Assembly: GCA_004009845.1 (NCBI GenBank)
Contig: RMBW01000034.1
Location: 62,001-126,000 of the forward strand
Source: Davidsoniella eucalypti
Taxonomy: Eukaryota > Ascomycota > Sordariomycetes > Microascales > Ceratocystidaceae
Length of the DNA stretch: 64,000 nt
Direction: 5' to 3'
The notes under the pieces are model-generated. The model saw only the letters and a program-made list of their open reading frames with translations, searched no databases and was not told where the DNA came from. The position numbers and the translations under genes are program-made. Below are positions 35,922-50,064 of this stretch, piece by piece; position 1 is the first letter of the stretch, and each line of letters begins with the position of its first letter.

Positions 35922-37924
35922 TAGTATGATATCTTGATATGCTGCCTAATGTGATAGTGTCCGATATAGCACAGAATCCTAGCTCTTATACATACCACAA
36001 TCTTACCAGATAATGATATCCTCCTGGCTCTCGGATCAAGGCTTTGAAACTCTCTGAGCAACAGCCAGCATACAGTTGTCTATTCGGATGGTCTAGGTTC
36101 TATTTTCCCATTTTGGAAAAAAAAATAGTCAGCCCAGTCACATCAATCACATTCCAGATGTCGTCTAAGTGTGGTTCTTTCTAAGGGTCAATCATTCATA
36201 TGTTTCTTTTTGTTTCCATCACATCTCGTTTTGATTCGTTCTGTATCTTGAAATATTCATATTTTCAAATGTTGATATGTCTCTACAATTTACAACTATA
36301 GATAACTACTGCTATGAAAGGAAACTTCTTCCGAAATCATCATATCATTTGGAATGTGGCTGTAGGTAAGATTTTGAAGGATTACCACTGCACCTAATTA
36401 TACTTTCTTTTTTCGCATCATTGATTGAGTGGGCTTGTAACGTTTAAAGCCAGACCGCGACTTTCTTTGGGTCGTGTACGTATGTAGATCTTCACTAATG
36501 GATTGAGGCTCAAAATATTTATGGTCAATGTGAATAATTTATATGAATATGTACTGTCTACGAGATCATTGCAAGCATCTCGGAGGTTGGTATCAAACAG
36601 ATCAAATCCCCAAAAGAAACAGGAAAAAAAAAACACCACGCTAAATAAACATTGAAAGATGATCACGGCCGTTGAAATCCCACGATATAGCCAGACAATA
36701 GTATATGAATGGACCAACCGGGAATGAAATAAATAGTAATAAAAAAAAGACCAAAGCCGGCTATGTTGGTGGCGAGACAACTAGGCAAATGAGAAAAAAA
36801 AGTCATGATCGGCTGATATAGTGAGAAAGGCAGAAAAGAAATTGTGACGATAAGCGTATGGAAAATGGTGTGACGTAAATGAGGCCTATATACGATCATT
36901 ACCGACGGTATCCGTGTGATCACAAGGCCGCGGCATAATAGGCAAAAGCAAAACTTGCAAGTCATGATGCCTCGGACTCGTCGTCTTCACCGACAATAAC
37001 GCCCATTTAAAAAGCCATGGCCACACACATGGACTTTGACCAATAACGCCCCATTGAGCAAGACATCACATGCATGCATATGCATGAGCAGGCATGTTTT
37101 CCACTATGAGGGCTAGCTTTCGTTAGGGCTTAGGCAGTAAAAGCTTCCGTGCACAATTTTGTTACTCAGCAAATTTGTGTGTGGAACTCCGAACTTGGAA
37201 AAGTACATTTCAGCCTAAAAGATGACTCGAGCTGCAGAAAGGCTATAGTACCCATAGAGACAGAGAACACTTATAGTCTCTGTTGTGGGCATGTCATCGC
37301 CGACGTGTTGCTAGACTGTGGCTGGCAGCTAGAGGCGAGAGCCGATCTCGCTTTGATGCGGGGCATCACACACGATACTGCGGTGGAACGTAGTGTTTGT
37401 AAGTGTCGTTTCTTGAAAGCAGGTCCGTTGGTGCTGAGACAAGAGGCAATAATACAGACGCATAAATCGACCAACCAGAGGAGGCTAGTATCGTATGTCT
37501 GGTTGTATATGTTCTGTCTGGTTCAATAACGATTTCTTGCCCAAATATAGCCCAGGACAAGAGTAAGCGAAGCGTATCGCGTGGGAGAAGATGCAGTATG
37601 GAAAAGGGCACAAATAGGCCCATCGCTAGCCGAGTTCTTATCATATATACAAAAATATATATATAAGTGTGGCGTGTGGGGGCAGCTATTTCGATTCTTC
37701 GACGACTTGAAGCGCAATTCTAATAAGATCTGCGGTAGAAATTTGCACAAGAATGAGTGAGGTGTGCCCTTATAGGGTTCATCTGTCATTGTTGTTTCAC
37801 GTGTGTTCATGAAGTTGTGACGGTTCAACAGTTTCTTTGAACTTCAGTTACTCCCTTACATAAATAGTGAATAAGGGAGATAACAGAGTTCCTAATGACA
37901 ACTCGGATTTCCCCATGTGACCAC
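35922..37924. other. Intergenic region between convergent genes
   Basis: About 2 kb, AT-rich, with both neighbouring 3' ends pointing in. No gene or known repeat is recognised. Frames of up to 126 codons have no motif. Confidence 0.5.
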
Positions 37925-39093
37925 TCAGAAAGTACTCCAGTGCCAGTCGCGAGGCACACTCTGAGCGAGCTCTTGGCTGTCCATGGTAGGCTTCAAGAAG
38001 CCGTTTTGAGGGAAAGCCGCAGGTGGTGCAGGGCTCTTGGGCGAAGCATCCGAGTCAGTAGATGCTGACGAATTGGAAGGGCTGTTGCTGTTGCGCGACT
38101 TCCAGCTCTGGAATTCATAGTAGCAGTGACGACATGAACGGCTAGAAGTAGCACGGGGGTTGAACTTTGCGTCTTGGTCCAGAGGCACCTCGTGGCTGGA
38201 GTGAGGGTCACAGAAGATGTTGCCGCAACGACGGCAGTGATGTCTGCGGTTGAAATAGCTGAATGATTTCTGGCAAATAGGGTCATCACAGGTGCTAGCA
38301 GAAGTGTCAGGCTGTAAGGAGACACAAGTCAGCAATTAAGCCCAGAAGGGATGGAAAATGTGGTGCAAGTTACGATTCCAGAGTTTTCAGTGGCCTTTAT
38401 GTCGCGTGCAGGGTAGTACGATAGTCATGATAGCGCGTACAATGGTTGCACATATGAGGTATGTGAGCAGCGCAAAGGAACCAACTGTGATGGAATATGG
38501 AAAAACTAAGGAATTATTGTGATGGTATGAGTTGGTATCGGTTGAAAGCTTACCTTCCAGTGCTTGCGCGTAGGCTCAGCTGTGACTTCGGGGAAAGCCT
38601 CTAGGCAGAACTCATCATCGCTAGACTTGCTGTCACTAGTGGCCTGACGGCGAAGGCCGGGCAGGGCATAGCTAGCAATGTTCAAGATGCTGTTGCGGCG
38701 CTCTCTGAACGAACCATCGTTAGAGCTACCGGGGCTGATGTCTTCGATCTGTTGAGGCTGGCGAGTGCGCTTAGAGGGCTTCTTGGAGGGGAACTCGTTA
38801 GGGCGCAGGACGGCTGGCATGTACATGGGACGGCTGTTGTTCTTGGGCGAAGCAGGAGAGATGTTATCATTAGAGCTGCTAAGGGGCGAGATGTGGCGGA
38901 ACTCGCTCTGCGGCGGTGGCATGTTCTGGAACGACTGAGAGCGCGAGTGGCGGTTGTAGCTAACGGGGGGCATCTTCTGCATGTTGGCTATGTTCTGGTT
39001 CTGAGCGGTGACCAAAGGCGGCATGACAGAGTAGGGTTGCGCGTGCTCGGGGGCGCCAGGCATCGGCATGTTATTGCGTCTAGTAGCAATCAT
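37925..39093 (-). CDS. Small FYVE zinc-finger protein (PI3P-binding type), two exons
   Basis: FYVE fingers bind phosphatidylinositol 3-phosphate on endosomes. Exons are 39093-38554 and 38311-37925; the 242-base intron has a GTAAGC donor and a CTTACAG acceptor, phase 0, giving 308 residues. Residues 1-170 are rich in Pro, Ser and Asn and probably disordered. The finger starts at Trp179: exon 1 ends in His-Trp-Lys and exon 2 begins Pro-Asp, restoring the family motif WxxD exactly across the splice, which supports the join. RRHHCRRCG (202-210) is the lipid-binding core. Ligand spacing is unusual: Cys188 and Cys193 are CxxxxC, Cys206/Cys209 are normal, Cys214 is followed by His217 where Cys is usual, and Cys240/Cys243 close the finger. 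The RVC motif is replaced by RSC. The tail after residue 250 is Ser/Pro-rich. Confidence 0.88.
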
Positions 39094-42000
39094 TTGTGCG
39101 GTTTGGGTGTTGTGGGAGCTGAAGCGGAAGATGTTTTTGTACAGAGTGGTGATGCAGAAATGCGGTGGTGTTTGTGGTGTCTCGGCTGGTGATGGTGAGA
39201 GACGAGAAAAGGGCGGAGATGATGTAGAGAGGCAGGATGTCCAGGATCGTGTAGGGAACGTGGACGTTGGAATTAAGATAGAAAGAGATCGTGAAGGCGT
39301 TGATTAATAAGGTTGCTGGTGCACCGGATGAGGTGGTCGTGAGATCAAAACAGAAGAGAATCAGAGGCTCGACAAACGAAAGCGCAAAGAAAGACGATTA
39401 TATTAAGGCGTTGACGGCGAATAAGATCGGTCGAGGCAGAATTAACCATCGGCACCAGGCAGGAACAGACGTGGTTCAAGTGGAATAGAAATGGGGATGA
39501 TGTTGTTGTTGTGATTGCTGCAGTTGAGAGTGGATGGAGACAGATCGAGAAACGAAGAGCTCGCGAGGTTGTGGACAGGTGCGTCAGATGTAGGTATAAA
39601 TGAGAAACGGCTAGGCGACCAGGGCAACTTGGGTGTTGCAAACGCTCGAGCAGACGGGCGAATGAAGGGTGGAGCGATGGCCATAAAGTGCCGCAGCGCT
39701 GTCGAGTTTCGAGATTCCAATGGCCTCTACAGCTAGCTAGTGTAGTATGGTGTAGTGTGTATGGTACCCTTGGCATAGTACTAATACCGTTGCGACTAGC
39801 TGTGCTCTACTGGTAGGAATAGCCACTAAAGACTAGAGAGAGGCCTGGCCCACAGCAACAGAGACATGCGCATCTGGGCCGTAAATGGCAAAGTGGGCTT
39901 GGCTCCTACTCCTCCGCTTCCTTCTGCAGCTCCTTTGCTACAGAAGCTCTGATGCCCTGTTGTGAGCCGCTGTAGTTTCTGTAAGCCGCATTTTGTCTCT
40001 GCCCAGAGGTGCTGGAAGCGCTGGAGACCACTAAAATTAGAGGCTACAGCAGAAGAGTCTAGACGCGGCCTTCTGGCGAGACCCCCAATACAGTTAGCGC
40101 TGGTAACTGAAAACGAAGCACCAGAAAAGCCCGGCGTTTCTGTTCGTTATTCTTTATTTCTTCCTTTCTTTATTCCATGGCCTTGTCTTGTCCCAATTCG
40201 TGCTGTCCAATTAGTATCTGTATATTAGTCTTCTATAGAGTAGAACGCCGATCAATTGCCTCTGAACTCATGTTATGTTTCTCGCCCTGCCCTGCCAGTT
40301 GCAATATCGCGAATGCAAGGCAAGATGCGAATCGCAAATACAAATGCACGCACCAAAACAAAAGCCAACGCCAGCTGTAACGCTGCAACGCTGTTGCTAA
40401 TTTAATTCTCTGCTGCCCTCAGACTCTTCTGGCATTGCCCAGACCATGAATAAGCGTGCCGATGGCACCAGATCAGACGGTCTTTGAGAACCCAGCGGAA
40501 CAAAAACAGAACACGCAAACAGTTGTATAGCATGTGTGATTCGGCCTGTCGTGTGCCTAGAGATAAGCCCTGTATGTCAATGTTTCCGTTCATACTGTGT
40601 ACAACGGCTAATTTCGTAGGACAGGACACTGGCTCTTCAAACTCTTTGACTGACACATGCAGACGCTAGAAACAACACCGCCGCCGCCACGTCGGATCAA
40701 ACTCTTTTCATTCTCTTAACATGCAGACATCCTTCTATCTCCCAAGCCATAACCAAACCTTGTATGGCATGGCCGGGTTCAGGGCTCTATATTCTCTTCT
40801 CGATAACCCGACAGGGGCTTAAAAAGCGGCCGAGAAGAGAACGATAACGACAACAACAGCGAAGTAAATCCCCAGTTTTCTTTCACGATGGTTTGTTTTG
40901 TCTGATGACACCGTTTCCCCAGCCGAGGCCCTTGCTCTGAACGCCAGAATCACGCATTTATCAATAAGCAGTCGTAGTATCAAGTCTCGCTCCCCGTTTG
41001 CCGGGAATGTACGCCGTACACCATAGCCCATCCCAGTATTGCCGACGCTGTTCGGCTTAGAGGAAGGTAGGTTGTCCAGTGGCGAATTTACAGGCGGTCA
41101 TCTACGACTTTGCTGCTAGCCTCGCCATCAGTGTCTTCCTCCAAGACCAAAAGCCTTCAACAGTCCTCAGCTGTCCATCCTTATCTTGCGGCAAACCACA
41201 AACAGGGCACAATCTATAAACATCGTCTCCGTCAATCATCGTCACTATGTTCTAGACAAACTTCACGACTCTGATGATGATCCCAGAGCTCTGTAGGTGA
41301 CTGTTACTCAACTGCTACTACTCTACACCTGTCTAGAACGCTGGCTGACAAGAGCGATGGCACCAGCCTCGCCCGGCCATTTCGTTACTTGGCCCAGCCA
41401 GACCTTGCCTGTGCATACGACAGTTTGCCTATCTATCTATACCACTAAACCTAGTAATTCAACACGAGACACCAGTTGTTTGCCATAGGCATCTCAGCCA
41501 AAAATAAGAATAAAAATTATAAGAGAACTGCTCAGAGATGCCCTGTCAATGTCACAGTTTAGGCCCTGCACATAGAAAGCACGCCATATGGCTTCTGACG
41601 TATATCAATACTGCTGACTTTAGGTATCCAGTACATGCTGTCTCTTTGATTCCCTAATTACGTAGCCCGTGCGAACCCTATCACTCTCAGTCTACGTCTC
41701 TGTTCTTATCTTTAGAGCAAGAACATCGCCACTTTGTCTTACAAAGAGCCTCTACTTGCTTAGTTGATAAGGAAATTAAATTAAGAAAAAGCAAATAGTA
41801 ATCATCACATTTCAGAAAAGCCAAGACCTAGTGTTCGTCTTCTTCACCCAAGCTGAAGCTCGCCCCAGTGAGCGGTTTAGGGCGTAAAGTTAGTGGCAGA
41901 TCGGTCGAATCCGAAAAGCCTCGGTCTCCAGACACAGACTATAGGAATAGTGGCCAACTAAGTCCTAGCGCCTCCGCGACTATTATTACTAGCAGCTATA

Positions 42001-45000
42001 ATGGCGTGGTCATCGAAACTTAGTGTACTCATATAGATCGGCAAATCGAGCAGTTGAGCACAAGTTAGGTCAGCAAGTGATTACAGAGCCCTCACCTCCT
42101 TAGATATCCGAACCCCCCCCTCCCCCATCCTATCATCGAACGAGAACCAGATCGAGATTTGTTTCTTATCTGCTGTGCCTCAAATCAAGAACATGTCTGC
42201 ATACTATATATCAGAATCACAGCCCAGGCCAACATGTGTTATCAAACCATATAGTTTGCTTCATCGATTGATATATCATTGGCTCATAAGCTCGGGATAC
42301 GTCACTAACAAGGCTTTATTAAACACTTGTACAGTTGTTTACCATCCGCAAATAGCCAAACGACGTATTATAAGTAAAAAGGCATAATACAATACAAGTA
42401 AAGTAGCCTTCTTTTTGGAACTACATCACCATCATCGCCGTGAAGACTCAATTCCTTCTCTGTTCCTGCCAATTTCCATCAAACCAAATCCAAGGCTTTT
42501 CAGACGGTCTACCTGCAAGTATTGGTTCTAGCGAAATGCCCAACACCGACATATGCATCATGGGCCGCAGGCCAAGTCTGGATTGCTCTCCGCTTCATCT
42601 CATAGTTGATAGGAGCCCTGTTCCATCGCCTTGGTGTGCATATCCTCGCTTCAGCTTCCTGTGCTCCCGTTTTCTCCTAACTTCTCAGACCGACAGATGA
42701 ACAAGTATCGAGACCTCCTTTCAGTTCGTTATAGTACACCCTGATCGTCTTGAAAGACAAAGGTCTTCCTACGACGACAAAAGCGGTAAAAGCTCAACGC
42801 ACCAAGACCTTTCTTATATATATTTACCATGTGTACGTCTAGTGTCTTGCTTCTATTCCTACATCTCCTAACTACTCTTAGTTCTAGGATGTTCCTAGCT
42901 CCGGAGAAAGCCATTGGATGGAGAGGCCAAAAATGATGCTCTAGTTTCCCTGATAGTCCATCTCGAAGGACATACGTTGTAACATATGATTGGACATTCG
43001 AGTTCAGAGATGAATGCTGTAGCTCCAGAAGCATTAGCCACACCGGGCTTTCCTGTTATATATCCTCTATTTCAGATCGAGTCACTATGTGGTCCATGTG
43101 TCCAGTCAGCTTATAGACAAAGATTCCACAAGTTCTGTCAAATTGGGCAGCTAGTTCAACGGACGAAAAGAAAAAGAAGAAATAACTGGCCCAACCGACT
43201 AATTCGTGCTGTCCCCTTGGCATTCGATTATAGTGCTACTCTATAGAAATATTGTCTGGATACGAAGAAACGTAGTGAGGAGAAGAAGTAGCAGATGGCA
43301 GGTGCTTTATCGGCTCCGTGCGGTCATTTCCACTCCGTGTCTTTTTTTAATCTTCTCGGGTTATATTACCGTTTATGATTATACTCTAAGACCATTAAAC
43401 AAAACATTTATTAGTGCTTCTTCTTTCATGTCTGCGTCATGTTATCTGTGTTTAAAGTGCCGGATTCAGTATTACAAAGTCGTCTGCTGCAACCGGTTTA
43501 TTTATTTTTTTGGTGTTCTAACCCATTAGCATTTACATGGTATAAAAAAGACTACTACGAATCATGTATCTATGTAGAGGAAATCTTGATATACATATTA
43601 GTATCTGTATTAGTACAGTATATACCATCTCCCTAGCACTGACACTACTAGCTTGATCCTGCCCATTGATTCGAATATGCGAGATTCGCCTGCATTTGTT
43701 AACTAATGTTACATACATTTATTAATATCGCCGGGCTTTGGCTTGCATTGCATACTGCATGTAGGCTTTCTTCTTTACGCCTAGCCTACTTCACTGCCAT
43801 TGCCATTGCCATTAGTAGCCAATAGGCGAGGCGCACCTAATAGCTTCGTTTTGCCTTCTGGATACGAAAGTCACTGCCATTTCCGGCAGACCATGTCGTT
43901 CTAGACGAGTGTGTCCAAGTCAAAGTTGATTCTCTTGTTTATTATTCTGCTTCAATAAGCCTGTCAAAGATTCTCATCACAATGTAGATCAGCCTGTAGG
44001 AGCCTCATTTCCATCTTCTTCATCCGGTCATCCTGATTTTTTGTTGCCTGCTTGTTGTTTTTGTCGCGCATATTGGAAATTATTCAGCGCTTCTAATCTC
44101 GGAGGTCAGGCCTCGACCCAATCATTTTATAGACAATCCAATCTCGCGGGGTTTTTTTTTTTTTTTTTTCATTCGTCGGATTTATATTCGTAGAATAACT
44201 ATGTTGCTAAGAAATGAAGGAAAAGAGTATATCAAATAACGAAAATAGACGAACCATGAAATAAATCCCTCCCCACAAACCCCCTTGTGAACTTGACTTG
44301 TACAAGTCCATGGTTCAACATTATCAACAAGGAAATATGTTTCAGTACCATGAACCTTGCCTGTTAACGATCATATAGCGAGGTCAACAAGTACCATTAT
44401 ACCTTGAGACCCGCTTCAATATCTTCGATGACGATGGCCTGCTTCTAAGTATGCAGGCCACCAATTAGTTCAAGGCATGTCATATTAATCGAACTATAGA
44501 ACTACAGCAAGAGGGAGGGATAGGCCTCCTTACACTTTTCTTTAGTTGTCGATAAAACCCGGTGGTCCTAGCCTAATCAATAACTAGCTCAACACATTGC
44601 CTTAACAAGCATCGGCCTTAACCGAGGTATTTGCTGAGCTGGTTGATACTTGTTCTTACCTATTACAACTTGTTACCGGGATACGATGACGGCATTGTTG
44701 ACCTCTTTACACCTTATCGTCTATTATACGATATGTTTACATGTCTCATGACATGTTATCTTGTAATTGGACATCATTGTTGTCATCCAGAGACACAACC
44801 TCAACAGATATCAATCCACCAACATCTCCTTCGTACTACTTCTTGCCGCTTGTGAATTATGAATTACACTCTGCAGTTGCTAAGGCTGGGCTCTAGCTTT
44901 TTTCTTTTTCTTTTTCGATTTAAAGCTTCGTGGAGCGGCCGGTCGTCTCACAGACTTCTATCAGTGCCGCCTTTCATTGGACAGACCGTTTGCGTATTCC

Positions 45001-48000
45001 TAGAGACAAGTCACAACGTCTTATCTCGATTCTGTTGTATTTTCCGGGGTTTACGATTTGTGTCTTAACTTATCGCTATGTCCTTATAGAGGCCCGTGTA
45101 AAGAAAAGCATCCATCTCAACGTCCAAAAATTACCAAGGCATGTACAACTGGATGCTTCTTTGATGGCTGTCAGCCTATAGAAACTTCTAAGACTATCAA
45201 TCAGCGCAGCTACCCTATATCAATTCTATTTAAAATATGTATATAGGATCTTCAATGGGTCACCACCTCTCGCTCACGTTCCCTTCCTACTGGGCGCTTG
45301 TCATTACATATTTACATGCATAGTTATATGTAGTCGAAGCCCTGTTGCTTTTTGGTTGTTGTGATGACGCTTGGGCTCTGCAAGAAATCTGTATCTGTCC
45401 TGGCAAGATACAAATGTAACTGAGGCGTAACTGTTTTTCTGTTATACTGTAAGTTCCAATGCTTTTTTCGAGATGAACTCGGTGGTACGGCTCCGACTTA
45501 CATACGTATGATAGCAACTACTATGCATGTTATGTTAACCCTAGTAAATGTAACTATCAGTTAACTGACCGTCGTATTGCTGTACAAGACCAGCAGGTAG
45601 ACGTAAAAGAGCTAGTAATAAAATAATTATCTAACTACATAAGTTCCTACATTTATACTTGCCACTTGACCACACTTTAAATCAACTATTCACTAAAAGA
45701 GACGTAATAATGTGAGGCTAGTTTATTTTAAAGCTTAGCCGTTGCCATTAGGCCGGGTCTCAAGTTGGAGTAACTCTATTGTCTCGCCATGTTTTAATTT
45801 CCCCTTCACTAAGAGTTGGCCTTTACACACTAGTATCGGGCTATAACTAAAGAAAGCGAGTGCGATCCCGTTGTTTAGGCAGAGGCTAGAAACAATGATA
45901 TTACTGCAAGTGACAACTTGATATATGATATCATTTGCCATGACATGCAGAACCACCGTGATACATAGGTATTGTGTACTGAACTAACACGGGAAGAATA
46001 ATACAAGCGAGCAGCTTACTAACACACAACTATCGAAGATGCGGTTGCGAGATGGCATATGGCTGATCAGTTGATTGATAAACACTAGGGTTAAGGCAAC
46101 TTGAGACTTCAAGTGGCGATAGACGTGGCATATGATTACAAAATAGAAAGTTTTTGAACGTTATTATACATTTGATAGAATTGGGATTTGGGAAAGCGAA
46201 AGACGAGCTTTTCATTTTCCGAGGCGTAGCAGCCCGCAAGGCAAGTGGTGTTTTGCATCTCTTTGCAGTTCTTTCTTTTTCGACGAGTTTTGGCTGATGA
46301 TCGATAATGGTTGAAAATTATGATGTCTACCAGCTACGCACTATATTCTATCTTGGTGTAGGCAATCGACGCGGCACATGCATCACTGTTCCCACTACGA
46401 CACTGAAGTGGCAATAAGCTCGTAGTGATGTGCCTTAGGAAAAGCCCCGGGATTGGGAAAAAAAGACACAGACAGCCTGTTTTTGTCACAATGGCCGAAG
46501 ACTATTGCTCTGTTCTTCCTGATATATGTTTATTCTGATATATTTTTTTGGGATACAGACCAGCCCGAGACATCATAGATAGATGTTGTTTAGGACTGGA
46601 GTCTATAGCAAGCTAAACAACATGTCGTGTGATGCGAGACTGGATATACTCGAGGCAGGACATGTGTATAGTGTGATCGCATATGGTATGGACGTGTATG
46701 ACAGTGAAGCGATATTGCAGGTTGCATATATGCTACATGCTACATGATCATACATGAATATATTGCAGGTCAGACGGGCTGAGGATGTAATAACGTCGGT
46801 CGGTGAAGCTTGAGCTACGACAGGAATGCAAAGGTGAGCCTATAGTATGCAAATGGCAATATCATGGTAAAATAATGCAATGTATGTTTTTTCCATGCAT
46901 TGCGGGCGCTCCGTTATGCGAGGCAAGCCGACCGGTAATATCTTTTTTTTTCCGTTCTATATCTGTAAGTCTACAATCTTGTAAATTGGCTGCTTTCGCC
47001 ACAAACCGCCGCCGCATTGTCAACGTTGCAATATCAGCAACTCCAAAAACGAAAAAAAAAAAAAAAGACCGAGAGCAAGGAATAAGTTTATACGGCCATT
47101 CTTATCAGGTTCCTTGTCCTGTTTTACTCTGCCCGGGAGACGTGTTGCGGAAGCTTGGCCGAAGCACCGCCGTTTGAACGCCTTCAAAGACATATTAGTT
47201 ATAGACTTGTGTGAGGCGAACCGACCGCTATGGTCGCTGGAAATGAATGGGGGGTTATTTAGTGCTGTGACTGTGATATGGAATGGTAGCAGTACCACCA
47301 AGTAAACTGGTAGTGTTAAAGACACTAAAAGGAACTGAATATATGCAAGAGTAGTTGGTTTCTTAGGCCGATGTTACAGTACATGCGAGCAACCCAAAAC
47401 GGGAACGAGTAACTACCCCTACATAGCACGGCCCAAAGGGAGAACGTCCATGACAATCTACAGTCATGCAACTGTTTGTATATCTGTCTGTATTCTTACT
47501 CTCATCGCTTACAACTAAACTATAAAATTACAAAATTAAGGCAAATGACAAACTTATCAACAACCAGGTTCAGGCTCATATAGCCCGGCCAAATAGTGGA
47601 ACATCTGATGCTGCTAAGCTTCTTTGCTGACGGGCTGTTATCGCAGATTTGTGATTGGCTAGCGAAGGTTATCACCTCACATATCATTTTGTGAGCTTGA
47701 TCCACCTGTTTGCTCTTGATTCGTTCGTCGGCTTGAACGAATCGGCAAGAAGTCTGCAATCATCCAACGTCATCAAAGAAATCGGCTCAAGGGATAGAGG
47801 AACCTTGGAATTCCGTAGAGACTTGAATAATTCCAGATCAGATACGGCGGAACTTCATGTTGTTTCCAACTAAAATGATGCCGATCTCGTATTTCCTTTA
47901 TTCTTCTGGCTTTCTGGCAATCCGAATGACTCAAAAACACAGCAATCGGGAAGACATAACTACGACAAATGGCTAAGCCTCCTGTGAACTGCCGAACGCA

Positions 48001-49950
48001 CTACTGCAACCTTCCATCAACATCTTTGGACCAAGACCTTTCTCACCGCCAGTCTTGTCGACGATCCTGCAGCGCAACTTGACGCAGCTTGGCTTATTTT
48101 TATACGGATGCTTAGTGGCAGGGCATAGATGACAAGAGCACACTCGAGTCTGCAGCTGCAGCGTTACATGCACGTCCGTATCTAGTTGTATTGTGATGTA
48201 TGGAAAGAAAAAAATAAAATAAAACACGGCATGGCTCGTCTCGATGCGATACATCATAAAGAAGGCCTGCATGGCAGAAGAAAGACAAGAAACATGCGAC
48301 AGGATTCAAAGACGTTCGCTCAAAGATCACTTGTGGCTCAAATAGCTCTAGACTGCGGAATTATTGACACCAGAGCGAGCAATCGTCTTGGTAACGAACT
48401 TTGGTCTATCCATGGACACTGCTACCTTGAAAACTGTACTGCTTTTCTTTTATTCTCCATGTTCTTTTCATTGTCTGATCTTCTGGGGGGGATGTTGAAT
48501 GGTGGGCAGTTCGGTGTTTTGATTGAGACACTGTGTGTCGGACATGCTGCCGTGCTGATCCCCTCCATCATCTCAGTCTTTAAGTCTTTGTTCATCGGTA
48601 TCACCTTGCATTGTCTCTGTTTCTTGGATCTTCGCACTCGCGATATGTCTGTAGTTGTAATTATAGCTATAGCTGGCTGTCTGCGCCGCCCTCGAGCTAT
48701 AGCTCAAGGAAATCAAGCACATCAGCTTTGAGACGCAAAGACGATGTTATGTCTTTTATCTATCTCTGTAGACACCAGGTTGGTTGATGCACGGGGTACT
48801 GCTTTACCCCTCATCCAGGCAGTCAGAGTGGATTCCTCCTGTCTATCACGTACTTTGCTTTTCTTTTTTTTCTTTTTTCCCTGCCGCAACTTGGAACCGA
48901 CAACAGCGAAAAGAGAACAGCATAGAATATAGTGCAGTGAGTAGGCCGTCCAGAATTCCGGTGACCGGAAGGATACGCTTACTAAGCACTACCTACCAAA
49001 TAGAATATCTGGTCTTTGACGGGGCTTGGCCTACCGTGGTTTGTCTATATAGGCCCTCTAACTCACTTGAACTATGTGAATGTATGTAAAGTGCCCCGTC
49101 GCACATTGCCAATTAAGGGCATACATTAGAAATGGACGCGAATCCGCTGGAACCATCCCAATGTCATGCATATCATGGATCACCGCGGTGTAATTGTACA
49201 GGCACACAGCATATCCACATTGTTATTCGTCACGAGCCGGGGCACTTGGTCTAACATATGCGATTCTTGTAGTCTGATTACGTCAAGGGAGCGAATATAC
49301 TAGAGAAAAAGAAATGCCACTTTCGTCAACGGGGTTGGTTTCAAAGTTCGGCATTGTCACGGAAAAAAAAAGGTGTCAAAAACACATCGAGATTTCTGTG
49401 ACCGGTTATCGTCAAAATGATGAGTGGATAGAACGGGTATTCGCTGTTCCGGAGAGCCGATGATTTCTAAAAGCAAGATGATCATATTGGCACAGCATCG
49501 CCAGGACACAAGATTTCCTTCTTGAAATTATTTCTTGACGACCCCGGCCTTCATCTTTTGATTTGCCGGCGCCGTTCCGTATTTTTTTGCTCTATCAATA
49601 CAAGATCTACAGGTGAAATTGACTAAAGGAGGATGAGTTGCAGTAAAATAAATAGCTAACCAGGTTCCATAGGTCCGGGTCAGAAAATAAGAAGCTGTGC
49701 ATATAACTCTTAGCATTTACACAGAGAAATCCATTTATTCCCGTTTGTGGGTATTCCCTGGTTTTTTTTTTGTTTGTGCTGTCAAACGCAAAAGAGCTCC
49801 GTCGGCGTCTCAAAAAGAAAGAAAAATAACACACTAAAGCACCTTGCCCTGGTGAAAAATAATAAGGACCTTTACTAGCCCTGATTGATGTTCAACAATA
49901 TCAAAACTTGACACATCCTATGATTCCTATATATCGCACTACAAACAAGT
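39094..49950. other. Gene desert
   Basis: Nearly 11 kb in which I find no convincing gene, tRNA or transposon. The first few hundred bases are probably the FYVE gene's leader and promoter. The minus strand at 40819-41260 has short coding-like frames, reported as a finding. Homopolymer runs occur at 44152-44169 (18 T) and 47052-47066 (15 A). Confidence 0.5.
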
Positions 49951-50064
49951 ACGGATACTGTGCTTTTTTTTATTTATTAATTCATTAATCTTATGGGGCT
50001 ACGGATACTGTGCTTTTTTTTATTTATTAATTCATTAATCTTATGGGGCTACGGATACTGTGCT
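49951..50064. repeat. Perfect 50-bp tandem repeat, about 2.3 copies
   Basis: The unit beginning ACGGATACTGTGC and ending CTTATGGGGCT occurs at 49951-50000 and 50001-50050 without a mismatch. The first 14 bases recur at 50051-50064. Identity in surrounding diverged DNA points to a recent duplication. Confidence 0.95.

Noticed and set aside
42440..43636. Overlapping short frames suggestive of a small gene
   Set aside because: No splice-compatible chain or motif could be built; the frames end at random stops on both strands.
48186..48731. A 181-codon plus-strand frame in the second gene desert
   Set aside because: Its start is not in a coding context, the product has no motif, and Phe/Ile/Leu-rich stretches follow T-rich DNA.
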